DNA of 64,000 nt, from contig NW_026516687.1 in assembly GCF_025766255.1 (NCBI RefSeq), positions 124,001 through 188,000 of the forward strand, given 5' to 3'. The notes under the pieces are model-generated. The model did not search any database. It was not told the DNA's origin and saw only the letters and a list, made by a program, of their open reading frames with translations. Numbering within the stretch: the stretch's first letter is position 1; each line of letters begins with the position of its first letter. The DNA comes from Zychaea mexicana. Its lineage: Eukaryota; Mucoromycota; Mucoromycetes; Mucorales; Lichtheimiaceae. The position numbers and the translations under genes were made by a program. This document shows positions 11,382 through 22,960 of the stretch, in pieces.

Positions 11382-12816
11382 ATGAGTGTTGTTCAACAGG
11401 ATACAGATCGTTTTACTGTGATCGATTGTGAGAATGCCTTCTCTCAAGGATTAACAACTGAATCCACTCAGTATCATTTACGAGACGGCGAATTCGACGT
11501 GCAGCAACCTTACTATACCACCTCCTCGATCGCTGGTCAGAAACGAAAACGCGGGCATGACAGCGAAACACTGACAGCTGATTGGCACGAAACCAACGCG
11601 CGACCATTCCTCTCACCCATCTTGCCAATCGTTAAAGAAGCAGCTTTTGGAGATCGCAATTACACTAAAGTATCATCACCATCATCAGAAACTAATGACG
11701 ACAGTGATCCAGGAGATCCGATCAATTTTGCCAGCCTGACTGAACTAGCACAAGCTTCGCAACGGTTTTTTCAGCAAGAAGAGCACGATCAAGTTGATTT
11801 GGCAGACACAGAGACGACAACGATGGAAATATTGGATGTGTTTCATCGAATCGTGCATAACCCTGCTGATACATGCTGCAGGGTCCTTACGCTGGATAAC
11901 AACAGCTATTTGGTGCCGCCTCAATCCGCATTTCTCATGAGCGACCTGACAACGGGCATGGAAGATCTTGTATCCTATGGTAACGTCTCCCTTCCCCAGG
12001 TCGTTACGGGCACATATATATATATATATATATGATATTCCTGCTAACATGAAATTGATGATTCAGTGCAGCAGGCTGGAAAACGTGATTTAATTGTTAT
12101 GGATCCACCATGGCCAAACAAAAGTGGTAAGTTGTATGTGACAGCAGCCTTACGATACTATCGATATTGATACCATATACTCTTATCTTTTTTTAGTGCG
12201 ACGATCGTCCAAATACGAAACGCAAGACATCTATGACCTGTTCCAAATACCTGTTCCTGAACTGCTCGCCCCTCACGGCATGGTTGCCGTTTGGGTAACC
12301 AACAAGCCCAAGTTTCGGCGCTTTGTTATCGAAAAGCTGTTTAAATCCTGGGGATTGCAAGAAGTTGGGATTTGGTATTGGCTCAAAGTGACCGTACAAG
12401 GAGAACCAGTCATTCCGCTTGACTCGCCGCATAGGAAACCCTACGAACAATTGATCTTGGGTATTCGGCAAACCGACTCTACGACTAGCACCACTGCTCC
12501 CGCTCAACCATCGATACCATTGCCTCCTCGCCAGCATGCCATTGTCAGCGTTCCGTGTCGCCGGCACTCGAGGAAACCACCACTCGATACAGTATTGAAA
12601 GCCTACTTGCCCGACAATCCGAAAAGTTTGGAGCTGTTTGCCCGGTGTTTGACACCAGGTTGGACAAGCTGGGGCAACGAGTGCCTGAAATTTCAACATA
12701 TGCGCTTTTTCCGCTCCACCACCTCAACCAGCTGCTTGCTAAAAGAGACGGAAAATAACAGTAAAAACGACGTCGACGGAAACAATAACGACGACATCGC
12801 CGATGCCGGACAGTAA
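11382..12816 (+). CDS. METTL4: METTL4-like MT-A70 family N6-adenine methyltransferase
   Basis: This is an MT-A70 family methyltransferase of the METTL4 subfamily, which methylates adenine N6 in U2 snRNA and, in some organisms, DNA, using S-adenosylmethionine. Exons are 11382-11979, 12067-12126 and 12197-12816, giving 425 aa. The catalytic DPPW motif lies in RDLIVMDPPWPNKS across exons 2-3. It is followed by IPVPELLAPHGMVAVWVTNK, WGLQEVGIWYWLKVT and PLDSPHRKPYEQLILGI, all METTL4 hallmarks. A basic KRKR stretch lies near residue 52. The tail is acidic and Asn-rich. An AT dinucleotide repeat sits in intron 1. The stop codon lies inside the next gene's first exon (14-base overlap, different frame). 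Family call sure; whether it acts on DNA or snRNA here cannot be told from sequence. Confidence 0.92.
12014..12034. repeat. TA dinucleotide microsatellite in intron 1 of METTL4
   Basis: An uninterrupted alternating TA run inside the intron 11980-12066. Confidence 0.85.
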
Positions 12817-15800
12817 GAGTTGCAATAAACTGTCAAGACGTGCACTTGCAATCACTGCAGTGCTTACGCTGGCCGTTTTGGGGTCCATGGTCGATTCCTT
12901 TCTTCATCACCAACGCGATGTCCAATCTTGTACAATGTCGTATTCGCGTCCATCCTATGTACCTGTCAATCCCGGACCGGAATCGCGTCTTGCTCACAAA
13001 TACGCACTTTATCTATTTCGCGAGACCGCGATGGATAAACCAAACGAGGTAAAATCTACTGTTTGAATCAATAAATAAAAGAGACTTTGAGTTAGTTATC
13101 ATGGATATACGATATTTACAGAGACATGGAAACATGTTGTATATAATTCGACAACTAAGAAAAAACAATTGAATAAACAAACAATAAGCCAAACGGTGTA
13201 CCAGCACTATTTATTCCTGGCCATGCAGGCAGTTACAAGCAGGTCCGATCCATTGCGGCCACTTCGACGTACTACCACAAGCAAAATAAGCCAAATGGAG
13301 AGCGAATTGATTTTTTCACTGGTATAAACTACAACAGCTTTATTTAAGCGCGAGCTCCTCTCCCATACTCTGGTATCCGCAGAAAAAACTTACTTCTATC
13401 CACATATGATAATTTAGTCGACTTAAACGAAGGATTCTCGGCAATGAGCGGACAACTTCTATATGATCAAGCTGAATATCTTAACGATGCTGTCAGAAGA
13501 ATCTTATCGCTGTATGACCCATCAAAAGCCTCATCTGTGCTTATTGTCGGCCATTCTATGGGCGGTGTCGTGGCGCGACTGATGCAGACACTTCCAAACT
13601 ATCGAGCCAACACCATCAAAACCATCCTCACGCTTGCCACACCGCATACCATGCCGCCTATTATGTTGGGACCTAAAATGGCCCGAGTTTATGAGCAGAT
13701 CCGCTTTCCGTCTAGTGAAAACATTACGCTGGTATCGCTTGCAGGAGGGACGTCAGATAGCATTGTCAATTCAGATGCGGCAATATTACCCAAAGACGCA
13801 GGCATGACAGCTTTCTCGACTGCTATCCCGAAAGTATGGACGACGTGTGATCATATGGCGATACTATGGTGTAATCAACTTGTACGTGTCGTCTCGGCGG
13901 CATTAATCGACAGTGTCCAGCAGCAATCGAAAGATGTCGCACCACTCAAAGTGTTTGAAAACTATTTCATCAAATCGCCCCTGATTTTACCTGGTCTTAC
14001 AGGTAAAATTTAGCTTGCAGTATATGTATTAACTAAGGAATGCTGCGACAAGTGCTAATCTGATATATCACCATGACTACTAGTTGGAAATCCACTGATA
14101 GTGGAAGCTGTTGACAGAATTCGGCTAAGAAGTTTGAATGCGCCGGCCTCATCTCAGTTGACAGTATTGCCGATCCTAGAAGGTGGCGACGCAGTGTTCA
14201 ACTTGATGTCCAACGATTTCCATGGACGCGTCCGTGCCGTTTTATGCAAAGATTCGAAATGTACGACGGATGTAACTCACAAGTCTGTGCTAGTACCATC
14301 CTCAACACCGGCAGATCATCATTCTGCCTATCGCGGAAATGCGTTCTGGTTTTTGGAGCTGAAAAATCATCAAATGCAAGGCTACGACAGTGTGGGCGTG
14401 TGGGAGCAGGGCGACGACGATCAAACGTTCGTTGTGGCTGAAATGAATACAGAAGCAACTCAGGTCATCACCGAGTCGATCTGGGACATGGCTATCCATG
14501 GTGGCATTTCATTTGAACTTTCTCCCCCTCAACAACCACAACCTTTTTTTTCAACGGTTCAATTTCCGGCCATTTACAATCCGCTGCTTGCTTACAAGCT
14601 CACATTTTGGACTCAAGGTCAAGAGGATAACAGTGATGACGTGGGATTCGCGCCAATAATTCAACAGAACATGGGCGGCGAAAGCAAATTTCACGTTGGG
14701 TTGAAACAGAAGAACGTTTCGGTCGAGATCAACTTTTATGCATCTGGAGAAGCTGACTCTCTACAGCTACGCTTTTGGAAATTGCGCGAGGTACATAATG
14801 CACACTTGCAGATCGACTGGTATGGCAGCCTGGGTAAAAGTGTGCTTCGTTATGGACCGTCCATCCCTACATCCATGTTTATTGTGGCGCTTGTTGTTCT
14901 AATCAATGGTAAAACTCCCATCTCGTTCCGTCGCTTTTTCTCCCAATATGCGGATACTGAGTACTTGTATTGTTAAATATTTTTTTTCAGACGACCTGCA
15001 TTTTGCACGTGCACTCATCAATCTTGTGGCATTTACCAGTGTGGGTGGTCTGGTTTTTGATGTGCCACAAGACTTTGCATTCTGGTGGCTACCCGGGGTA
15101 TCCCTTTGCCTTGGTGCTGGTGCATTATGCCTGATATGGATTCTTGTGTATTCCCTGGTCTGTCTATTACGGTTTGTCGTTCCTCGACAAGCAGCGTTGT
15201 CATTGACCAGGACAACTGCACAAAGACTCGTGATTGCTGTGTCATTAGCTTCTATACGTGCCGTTCCGGTTCCTGTGACTGTTACCGCTATTTATCTTTA
15301 CTGGCTACTTGTTGTGGCAGCTGTAGAATCAGCCAATGCTAGCACGGACATCGATTCCAAGGTAACTACATGTGCTTTCACAACAGCCTTTGCTTCTGAA
15401 TGAAGCACGGCGCGCATTTACTGACTCACCTGCAATAGCAAAAAAGAAAGACGATTCTGCTTTTTCTTTCGGCGCTTCTTCCGTACAATGTGCCTGAAGT
15501 CGTAGTGTATGCCCGGGATTTAATCGCTGTAGGATGGCAAACGCCGATACCGTCCTTGGCATCCGTCATGGATGATATTCCGATGCTATTTATTGTTTTA
15601 ATTCTGGTCACCATGGACAGTCGCAGTCTCTCAAAGTAAGTATTGTATAGCAACCGTTTTAGCACAGATGATCCATGAATAATACTCAAATGTTTCATTT
15701 ATGATAGCCACATTGTCAAGTTCGCATTATATACTGCTGTTGTTTACTATACACTTTATGGCTACCAATACCCCTATCCGCTACACATGTTTATCCAGCA

Positions 15801-15825
15801 ATGTCTCTCTAACTTGAAGCTATAG
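12803..15825 (+). CDS. BST1: GPI inositol-deacylase (BST1/PGAP1)
   Basis: This ER membrane lipase removes the acyl chain from the inositol of GPI anchors after attachment to protein, which is needed for ER exit and quality control. Exons: 12803-13048, 13189-13321, 13418-14002, 14084-14908, 14991-15361, 15439-15635, 15708-15825, giving 824 aa, a little short for the family. An N-terminal membrane segment ([17 protein letters not shown]) precedes [14 protein letters not shown] and KYALYLFRE, family landmarks. Exon 2 holds [18 protein letters not shown]. Exon 3 holds the lipase box [15 protein letters not shown] with the nucleophile Ser. The C-terminal third has several hydrophobic membrane segments. 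The start at 12803 lies inside the upstream gene. A Met near 12888 would remove much of the membrane segment, so the first ATG is preferred. Confidence 0.9.
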
Positions 15826-16261
15826 TAGTGACAGCATTCAGTCTGTGCTGCATATTGCGTTGTGCTACCCGTGGCACCGGTATTTGTATATATATCAGGG
15901 TTCCAATTATTCTCCACTGCGCCTTTCAGCCGACACATCTAATTACGCGATTTTGAACGGAGACATATCAAATAAATAAAAAAGGATTTGTAATCAATTA
16001 ATAGATAGGAAAAAGAAAAGGGAAAAAGAAAAGAAAAAGATGTAGATGACGAATAGCATATAAAGGTATAATATAAGTAATATATAAGAGTAACTAAAGA
16101 GGCGGTAGGTGCATGGTATGCGTTGTGCTGCATGTGTGGCGGAGGAAAGGAAGAAATTTAGAAAGGGCAGATGAGTTGTTTCGCTGGTTTGTTTGTGGCT
16201 GTGGCGGGTTTCTTTTTGACACAAATTGTGTGAGGAAGAGTACAGAACGGAAAAATGGAAA
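15826..16261. other. Convergent intergenic region
   Basis: Lies between the 3' ends of the plus-strand deacylase gene and the minus-strand kinase gene. It holds an A/G-rich tract at about 16008-16040 and AATAAA-type signals near 15972. No coding signal. Confidence 0.5.
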
Positions 16262-18282
16262 CTACTGTGCAGCTGCTGCAGGGATACCACCGTTATTTGC
16301 TTTCTGCTGGTTGGCTTTAGCAGCCGCTGCCGCTTTAAGGACCTTGGCCAGTGCAGGCACTGGAGGTTTATTACCCTCACCATTCTTTTCTCCGTCTTTG
16401 TTCAGCGATCCTGATCGGAGGCGGTTCATGGCACTGACTGCTCGTACAGCATTCTTGAGCGTTCGACGCGGGTTGAAGTTCTCACGGACGGTGCCAAGAA
16501 TATCAATGTCTGTAGCATCGGCGCCCGTCATCCATTTATCATTCAACGCTTCGGAAGCCGTAGGCCGAGCCTTTGGATCCAACGTCAACAATCTGCGGAT
16601 AAAATCTTTGGCTAATAGAATAAAGTGCATTCAGTGATTCGATCGGACTTGACACTTCCAAAATAAGGCTCTTTTGTTGTCACAATAGAAAGAGACTGGT
16701 ACTTACCATCCTGAGAGATATTACGCCAGTAACGTTCATGAAACTCATAACGAGCATTGGTGATTTCGTCAATGAGTTCAATCTGATCTTCCGAGGTGAA
16801 AGGTTGGTATCCGCACAGGCTAAGTAGGAGCATATATTACAGATTAACACGTGGATGAGCCATTTCATTCACGAAGTTCGTAGTCATTTTTAGAGATCCG
16901 GGACACTTACAGCATATATGTGATCACACTAGGTAGAAAAAAGAGGCATTGTTTAGTTTTTTTTCTCATCAAAAAGATACAAACAACAGTGTGTGCTTCT
17001 TACCCTATAGCCCACATATCGACGGGTGATCCATAGCCTTTCCGGAGCAATACTTCTGGTGCTACACAGATGCGCCACAAACAAATCAATAAAGAGGAAC
17101 AAAATAATGTGAAAGCCGACTCGTGTGCTTACCAACATAGAGAGGAGAGCCGCACACGGTATCCAGAGCGGACCCAGCCTCATCGTTCTCCTTGGCGATA
17201 CTGTAAATCAACCGTTAACATCACAAAGAAGGGAGGTGTGTGTGTGCGCGACAATTAAGCCGCCCATGTCAACTTACCCAAAATCGCAAATTGCTAGATC
17301 AGCATCCGAGTCGGGGCTTTTGAACAGCAGATTCTCGGGTTTCATATCTTTTTCGTTATAAAATATAAGAGTTAGTTACACTGCATCCTCTTTTCGCAGA
17401 GGTAATAGGCAGGCTTGTGCGTATGCGGTCTACATGCCGATCTTAATTGGATATATTACCGCGGTGAACAATATTGTGCGAATGAAGATACTCAACGCCG
17501 TTCAGTATCGATCGAACAACGACCACCTAGTATTGCATTGAACAAAGAAAAACAATCCATGGTGAGTCGCATGTTTCCCTCTCCTCCCACAAAAAAACAC
17601 TAAAACACGTGTTTCCGGCTATTGCTTACAGCGTCCTTCTCAGTGAACTTGCCGCGTTCAAATAAGCGTTCGAATAATTCACCACCCGTAGCCCTAAAAT
17701 GAGTTTAGCTTTCTTTCACAAATACAAATAAAACGGCTCGATCCGAGCTAAAAGAGGCTTACAGTTCAAACACCATATAGAACTTGTCACTATAATATAA
17801 CAAGAGAAGTAAGGTCTCAAAACTATTCCAAAACACAATGTACATAGACAAGATGAAGAATGTCAAAAAGGTTTGCGTCCTTGCATTGCTCTTACCGCGA
17901 TTCGAAAAAGTCATACAAGTGAATGACATTAGGGTGATCAAGGTCCTTCATAACGGCGGTTTCAGTTTGCACCATATCAAAGTGACCCTTCACTGTCTTC
18001 TTGGCAATGATTTTGACGGCGACTTCCTTTTTATCCGCGACACGAGTTGCTTTTCTGACGGAACCAAAGGACCCACGTCCTTTCAAGATAAAGCACATCG
18101 GTTTTTTTTTATATGTGTAAGCAGTTGTTTGGTGTCGCAAATCGCATGTGGACTTAGGCAAAAGCTTGTGTTGCTTTATTACCGAGTTCATGTTCAAAGT
18201 GGTAGTTCTTCTTTTTCGCGTAGGATTCTGGTTGCTGGATTCCTCCATGGGCGATAGCTTCTAGCGCGCTGAAAAAACCCAT
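16262..18282 (-). CDS. Calcium/calmodulin-dependent protein kinase I-like
   Basis: The start ATG at 18282 gives MGFFSALEAIAHGG, then NYHFEHELG|RGSFGSVRKAT across the first intron: the glycine-rich loop. VAVKIIAKK carries the ATP-binding Lys. Further exons give FYMVFELATGGELFERL (about 17790-17600), EYLHSHNIVHRDMKPENLLF joined across an intron at about 17353-17465 (catalytic HRD), AICDFG (DFG), then ALDTVCGSPLYVAPEVLL with the activation-loop Thr and APE, and VDMWAIGVITYMLLCGYQPF. After subdomain XI the sequence DILGTVRENFNPRRTLKNAV fits the CaMKI autoinhibitory/calmodulin-binding segment. The tail is Ala/Lys-rich, stop 16262. At least eight short introns. Likely activated by Ca2+-calmodulin and Thr phosphorylation, inferred from the family. 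Confidence 0.9.
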
Positions 18283-18473
18283 AGTTTAATATATGTAAAA
18301 GTTAAAGAAAAAGTGAAAGAAGAGTAGAGTAAAAGAGATAGGTAATGAAGGGGAGAAAGGGTTTTTTTATTTCAAGTACAAAAAAAAACGCTTGTTTTTT
18401 GTGTAACAGGCCCACAAAGATTCAAGCTGCGATTCACCTTTGCGTACTACAGGACGCCCTTATTCTTTACTCA

Positions 18474-19832
18474 ATGTCGAACTTGCAAGAAATGTAGCGT
18501 TTTTTTTACTGCCTTTAAACAACAACAAGAGAAAGAAAGGCCATCTCAGTTACTCATACACTCATTCTTACACTGTATAGCAAAAAGCAGCATATTGCCT
18601 CTCTCTATTCGCATAATGCCAGCGTTACAGTCATCATTGACGGGCAAATGTACGAACTTCCGTGCAGTACACCCGAACTGACCGCGTCATTGCTCGTCAA
18701 TTTACCTCCCGAGTTTCCCGAAGCACCACCCATAATAACAGTGTCGCCCAATGGGATGCGGCATCCCTGGATTGAATCAGACGTTGTGGTGCAAGACGTT
18801 TTAACGCCGTCAGGTTGGGCTTCAAACCAGGTTCAGCTTGGCAAAATTGTCAGTGATATTATGGAAGAATTTATGCAACGACCACCAGCAAGAAAAAACA
18901 CGAATGGCAGCAACAACAACAACAACAGTAATAATGATACTGCAGCAACTTTGGAGGAAAGGTATTGTCACCTAACATCTTTCAATCATAAAGAGAAAAA
19001 AGGTCTTCCGATTCTGTAACAGTTATGGATGGCAAAAACTGATCAGTCAGGGAATATTGCACGGGATATAAATAGCTACGGTCACCGACCACCGCCACCA
19101 GTACCTGCAGCTCAGCCTTCTTCAGCTTTGACGACCGCAGAATACGGATCGATTGCAAACAAGACTACCGAAGAGTTAGAGGAACTTTTGACAGATGATG
19201 TGGCATTCGAGCTGTTTTTCAACTCGTTTGAGCGTATAAGAAGCATGAAAACTGTCCAGGAAGAACTACGGAACGGCAATGAGAATCTAGCACGTATGTG
19301 GAACCCCTGTTGTATCTAACGAGTCAAATTGGAAGGGATATATTAAAAGGAAAGGCATGGGCTATAACTAACATTGCCGGGCTATGCTTGTATAGAAAAG
19401 AGTTTAAGTAAAGAAGATGCTGTACTTAAGCTACGTTCCCAGGCAAAGGAGTTAGATGAAGAGTATCGGAAGCTGCGATCTGAATTTGATGATAAGGAAC
19501 GACAACAACATGGAGCTTTTAATGTAAGTCGTATGCAAAAAGACACTTATGGCTATATGGTTAGAGTAGTAGAGGTAAACTAAGTAAGTGGCATACGCAC
19601 AATGTCTGTATAGCGTTTTTCATCTTCGACGGTGCTTACCAGGTTAAAAGCAAGTGTATACGAATCTGACGAACTATCAGAATCCGTGGCACAGAGCTTC
19701 TTGGATGGGAATCTAGACCACGATGGCTTTGTAAAGCAATTCCGCGAGCTTAGAAAAGTATACCATCTACGAGCGAGCAAGCTGGAACGAGCGCAAAAAG
19801 AGAACCTATTTATCAAAAAGATCCCCACTTAA
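18474..19832 (+). CDS. VPS37: VPS37-like ESCRT-I subunit with N-terminal UEV domain
   Basis: ESCRT-I helps sort ubiquitinated cargo into multivesicular bodies. A short first exon (MSNLQE, from 18474) is split by an intron (about 18494-18574) before KKQHIASLYSHNASVTVI. A UEV-like fold follows: VNLPPEFPEAPPIITVSP, RHPWIESDVVVQDVL and QLGKIVSDIMEEFMQ, as in VPS37A. After an Asn-rich linker, a Pro-rich region and LTDDVAFELFFNSFERI lead to the coiled-coil Mod(r) domain (KLRSQAKELDEEYRKLRSEF; then LDHDGFVKQFRELRKVYHLR). Stop 19830-19832. The join between the exon ending 18961 and the next exon (around 19023) does not keep frame with any AG I can see, so a tiny extra exon, a non-canonical site or a base error is likely there. 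Family call sure, that junction unsolved. Confidence 0.8.
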
Positions 19833-20190
19833 AGACTTGAGTATACACAACACCCGTAGTGATGCCATTTTTTGTATTATATTCCTTTTATTTCCTTCAG
19901 CCCCTTCATTCGTCTTTCCTTCCATCATACTGCCATTATACTTTTACGTACTTATATATATATATATATAAACATATATATAAAACATAGATGCTGCCAA
20001 CATCATTCGGAAAGGTGTGTATTGATTTCAGGTTGTGTGGTATCATAATCTGTCGTCGTAACGTATGCATGCACGTACTTCTAGGGAATAGGATCAGCCA
20101 ATCACATTTGCTAATTTACCTTTCTCGCTTATAGCGTAGCGCTTGCATGTTTCAAAAGCCACTCTTAACCTTTTTTTTTCTACACACTTT
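19833..20190. other. Intergenic region with TA repeats
   Basis: Contains alternating TA runs at about 19954-19986 and a T-rich tract at about 20170-20180 just before the next start codon. Confidence 0.5.
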
Positions 20191-21149
20191 ATGCAAACCG
20201 ACATGAACGATCGGACGTGCCCAAAGTGCTCGTCAGCACTACAAACTTTTTCCATCAACTTTAACTGTAAAGTAATAATGTGCCAGAATGTAAAGGTATG
20301 AATGATTCATCCCCACCCCAAGACATTTTGGAATCTAGATTGATTAGCACAAGATCGCGCAGTACACGGACTAATCTTTATTTTTTATCGATCTAGTGTC
20401 CATACCCGTTTGATCAGCCTTCAGCAGAAAGTCTCCTAGAGAAGGATGTCTCTATACCCCGGATCAAAAAGTACAGCAAAGAAAAAGATGGACGATCGCC
20501 AACCTTGGCGCCCAATACTGCGCCAGGTGCGTTTCCTTTGGAAGATACCATTGAGAACTTATTGTTGAACGCGCGTATGCAGGGACATCTTGGAAACCTT
20601 TCTACCGAGCCATCTCAAGTTGACGTTCATCCTCATGGCAATGCTATTGCCTCAACGGATAAAGATAAAGGTAAGCCCCTCTTCATATCGGATGGACAAA
20701 AAATCAAGATTCTCTTTTCTTTCCGTGGTTACTAAAGAAAACCTATAGCACCTGTCATAACCTCTACTTGTCCTACTCCAGCAAAGGAAACCAATTATTC
20801 GCTACAAGAAATCGAAAATTTATTACAACAAGATATGGATTCTACAAGTGTACAAGATGACCTGGAGCACTTCTTTACTACAAGTCATGACAGTGAGACA
20901 CCCGAGGGTATGCCGCATGAATATTTGCAGAGGAAAAAGCTTGACGGATCTACATTGCTCAACAATATCATTATTTTAGGCAGCGAAGATGGTGCATCCA
21001 CTCCAAAATATCAGCAACAGCCCGATGTCACTACGCCCTTGAATGATCAATCGGGTCTGTTCAAAGGGCTGGATGATATATTGGGCGATGCGTGGAGCAA
21101 GAATTGCGATCCTTTCAGCACAGAATTGGATTCATTGTTGGGCATATAA
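20191..21149 (+). CDS. Small acidic protein with N-terminal four-Cys zinc motif, unknown function
   Basis: I do not recognise the family firmly. Exon 1 (20191-20295) and exon 2 (from 20397) join to give TCPKCSSALQTFSINFNCKV, then MCQNVK|CPYPFDQ. That is a CxxC...CxxxxCPYPF arrangement of the zinc-ribbon type seen at the ends of some nuclear and ubiquitin-related proteins. A second intron (about 20670-20765) precedes an acidic, Ser/Asp/Gln-rich C-terminal half with short repeats of the LLQQDMD and LDDILGDAW type; stop 21147-21149. The FKGLDDILGDAW and FSTELDSLLGI stretches look like short amphipathic acidic motifs, as in transcription activation or partner-binding segments, but that is inference. 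Gene reality well supported by clean splice sites. Confidence 0.6.
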
Positions 21150-21840
21150 TCCGAAAGAATCTACGTATACCTTTTTTATTTTTTTCTTTTCATCCACCTC
21201 GTCTTTTATTTCGGAACAAACAATATAACATTGCTGCACTCCTTTCCCTAGTCCTGCATATCTGTACAAAGTCACTTCATCCACAATTGTATACATTATA
21301 TATAAACACATATTCACCCCTCCCCCCCTGTTTTTAACTTTGAAAACGATAGAGCAATGGCTTGGTTCAGAGAATTTGGTTCTTCTGGTGATCAATGCAC
21401 GCGTAACAAGCGACGCAACTATATATCTGGGTACTATAGTAATGCAACATATATTTTCATTTTTTTTTTGCCACGGAACCCTTCCTCACCCACTACATCG
21501 ACTGTTCACACCGAATGGTTTGGGAGACCTTACTAATATAGTCGTTAGTTTTTCAGTTTTTTTGAACATTCAATCGAGTATGTAACCCGATTCGGTCTTT
21601 CCACAAAACGAAGGTAGGGCTCAAGAGGAGTGACAGCTAACCTAACATCATTGTAAGCATTCAGGTTCGGTTACTGTGGGTGTCCATGACTATTTAGAGC
21701 AGGCTCACTGCTGTTGTTGTTGTTGTTGTTGTTGCAAGGATTCGAGCCCAAAAATTAGCCATCTGTACTTCCTTTTAGAACTGGTACTGTTGTAAAAAGA
21801 CTACATGAGTTACACATATCACGCTACTTCAAAGATTCAC
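21150..21840. other. Intergenic region with GTT repeat
   Basis: No coding signal. A (GTT)n microsatellite lies at about 21712-21735. Confidence 0.5.
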
Positions 21841-22960
21841 TAGTAATTGACTGTATGATCTTACCATATGTTCTCCTGGACAGATCCGTCTACATGGCTT
21901 TTGTTAGTCCCCTAACCAAACACAAATGGGTCATGGTCATTGCCACTCGCGTTCACGGTGCTTTAAAACATTCCTTGGGTCATCCACATATCGCTTGGGT
22001 ATGATTAGCTCAGAATGGTGATTTATTTTATCGCAGAAGCTCATGGTATATGTATTGTACACAAAGACAGTGCCTTTTGGCAAAAGATATCCATTATAAT
22101 CGACTTGATTGATTGTACAAATATGTTTGTTACAGTAATACATCTAAATAGAGAGCAACTGGATAGTGGTCTGTAAAGATCCTTGTACATCACATGCTCA
22201 CAATTTTTTCTTGACTCGTGTGGAATACAAGCAGCATATTGCTACATGTCGATAACGCATGCATTCTTTTTGTGTATCATAGATAGCATAAATGGGAAAT
22301 TATGTACGTATCGAGTTCATTCCAGTTATGCAAAGAGCCATGTTTTTCCACTTAAAGACATCAATTTCTCGTCGAATCTGCTTTTGCGCGTCATTGGTTA
22401 CAGAGCAGCATACATTCCCCAAGAGGCATAATCACAGTAGAATCGGTTCCAGCGCGCTCATCAGGTCAGCTATAATTGTGAACCACAACATTTGATTAAC
22501 TTTTCGTTAAGACTAGTGTCTTGGTTCTATCAACATAATGATGGATTGTAAGTGTAAGATTAATACACACTGAAGAATACGAGAACAGCATCATCTTCAA
22601 ATTGGTTTTCATTCTTGAGCGCATATATCTCTTTTACGAAACACTCAGTACCGCCATGTTCGACGGCGCTTTCAATCAGTTGTCGAAAAAAGAGGACTTC
22701 GTTTTCTGTATATGAACTCATGCATCTGCTCTTCACTGCTGTTCATATAAGAAAATTGATTATTCGTAAAAAAAAGCTGCAAAAAATCATGTCGACCCTG
22801 GTCTGGCGCGCTCCTTCATATAGCATTGTGTCAATGTATTCGGTCATGGTACAGGCCCAATGGATTGTCGAGAGTGTTGGCGCGCACACTAAAACAGGTT
22901 TGCTCATCAACCAGCAGCAAGACATTAACTATGCATGCATACGATCGTCCGTAGAATGCC
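21840..22960 (-). pseudogene. Cytochrome P450 relic
   Basis: Minus-strand fragments in several frames follow the order of a P450 C-terminal half: ENQFEDDAVLVFF (about 22600-22560, before the I-helix), then AQKQIRREIDVF and a frame-shifted EKHGSLHNWNELDTY (about 22405-22290, the J/K region). Next come DYNGYLLPKGTVFVYNTY (about 22100) and PKRYVDDPRN (about 21990), the PERF-like region, and RRICPGEHM (about 21898-21872), the haem-ligand Cys region. Stops and frameshifts separate all blocks, so the gene is dead. The wording of the motifs is closest to the fungal multicopy P450s of Mucorales, but no subfamily can be assigned safely. Confidence 0.7.

Noticed and set aside
21690..21765. tRNA-like segment with GATTCGAGCCC near a GTT repeat
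   Set aside because: No acceptor, D or anticodon stem can be built around it.
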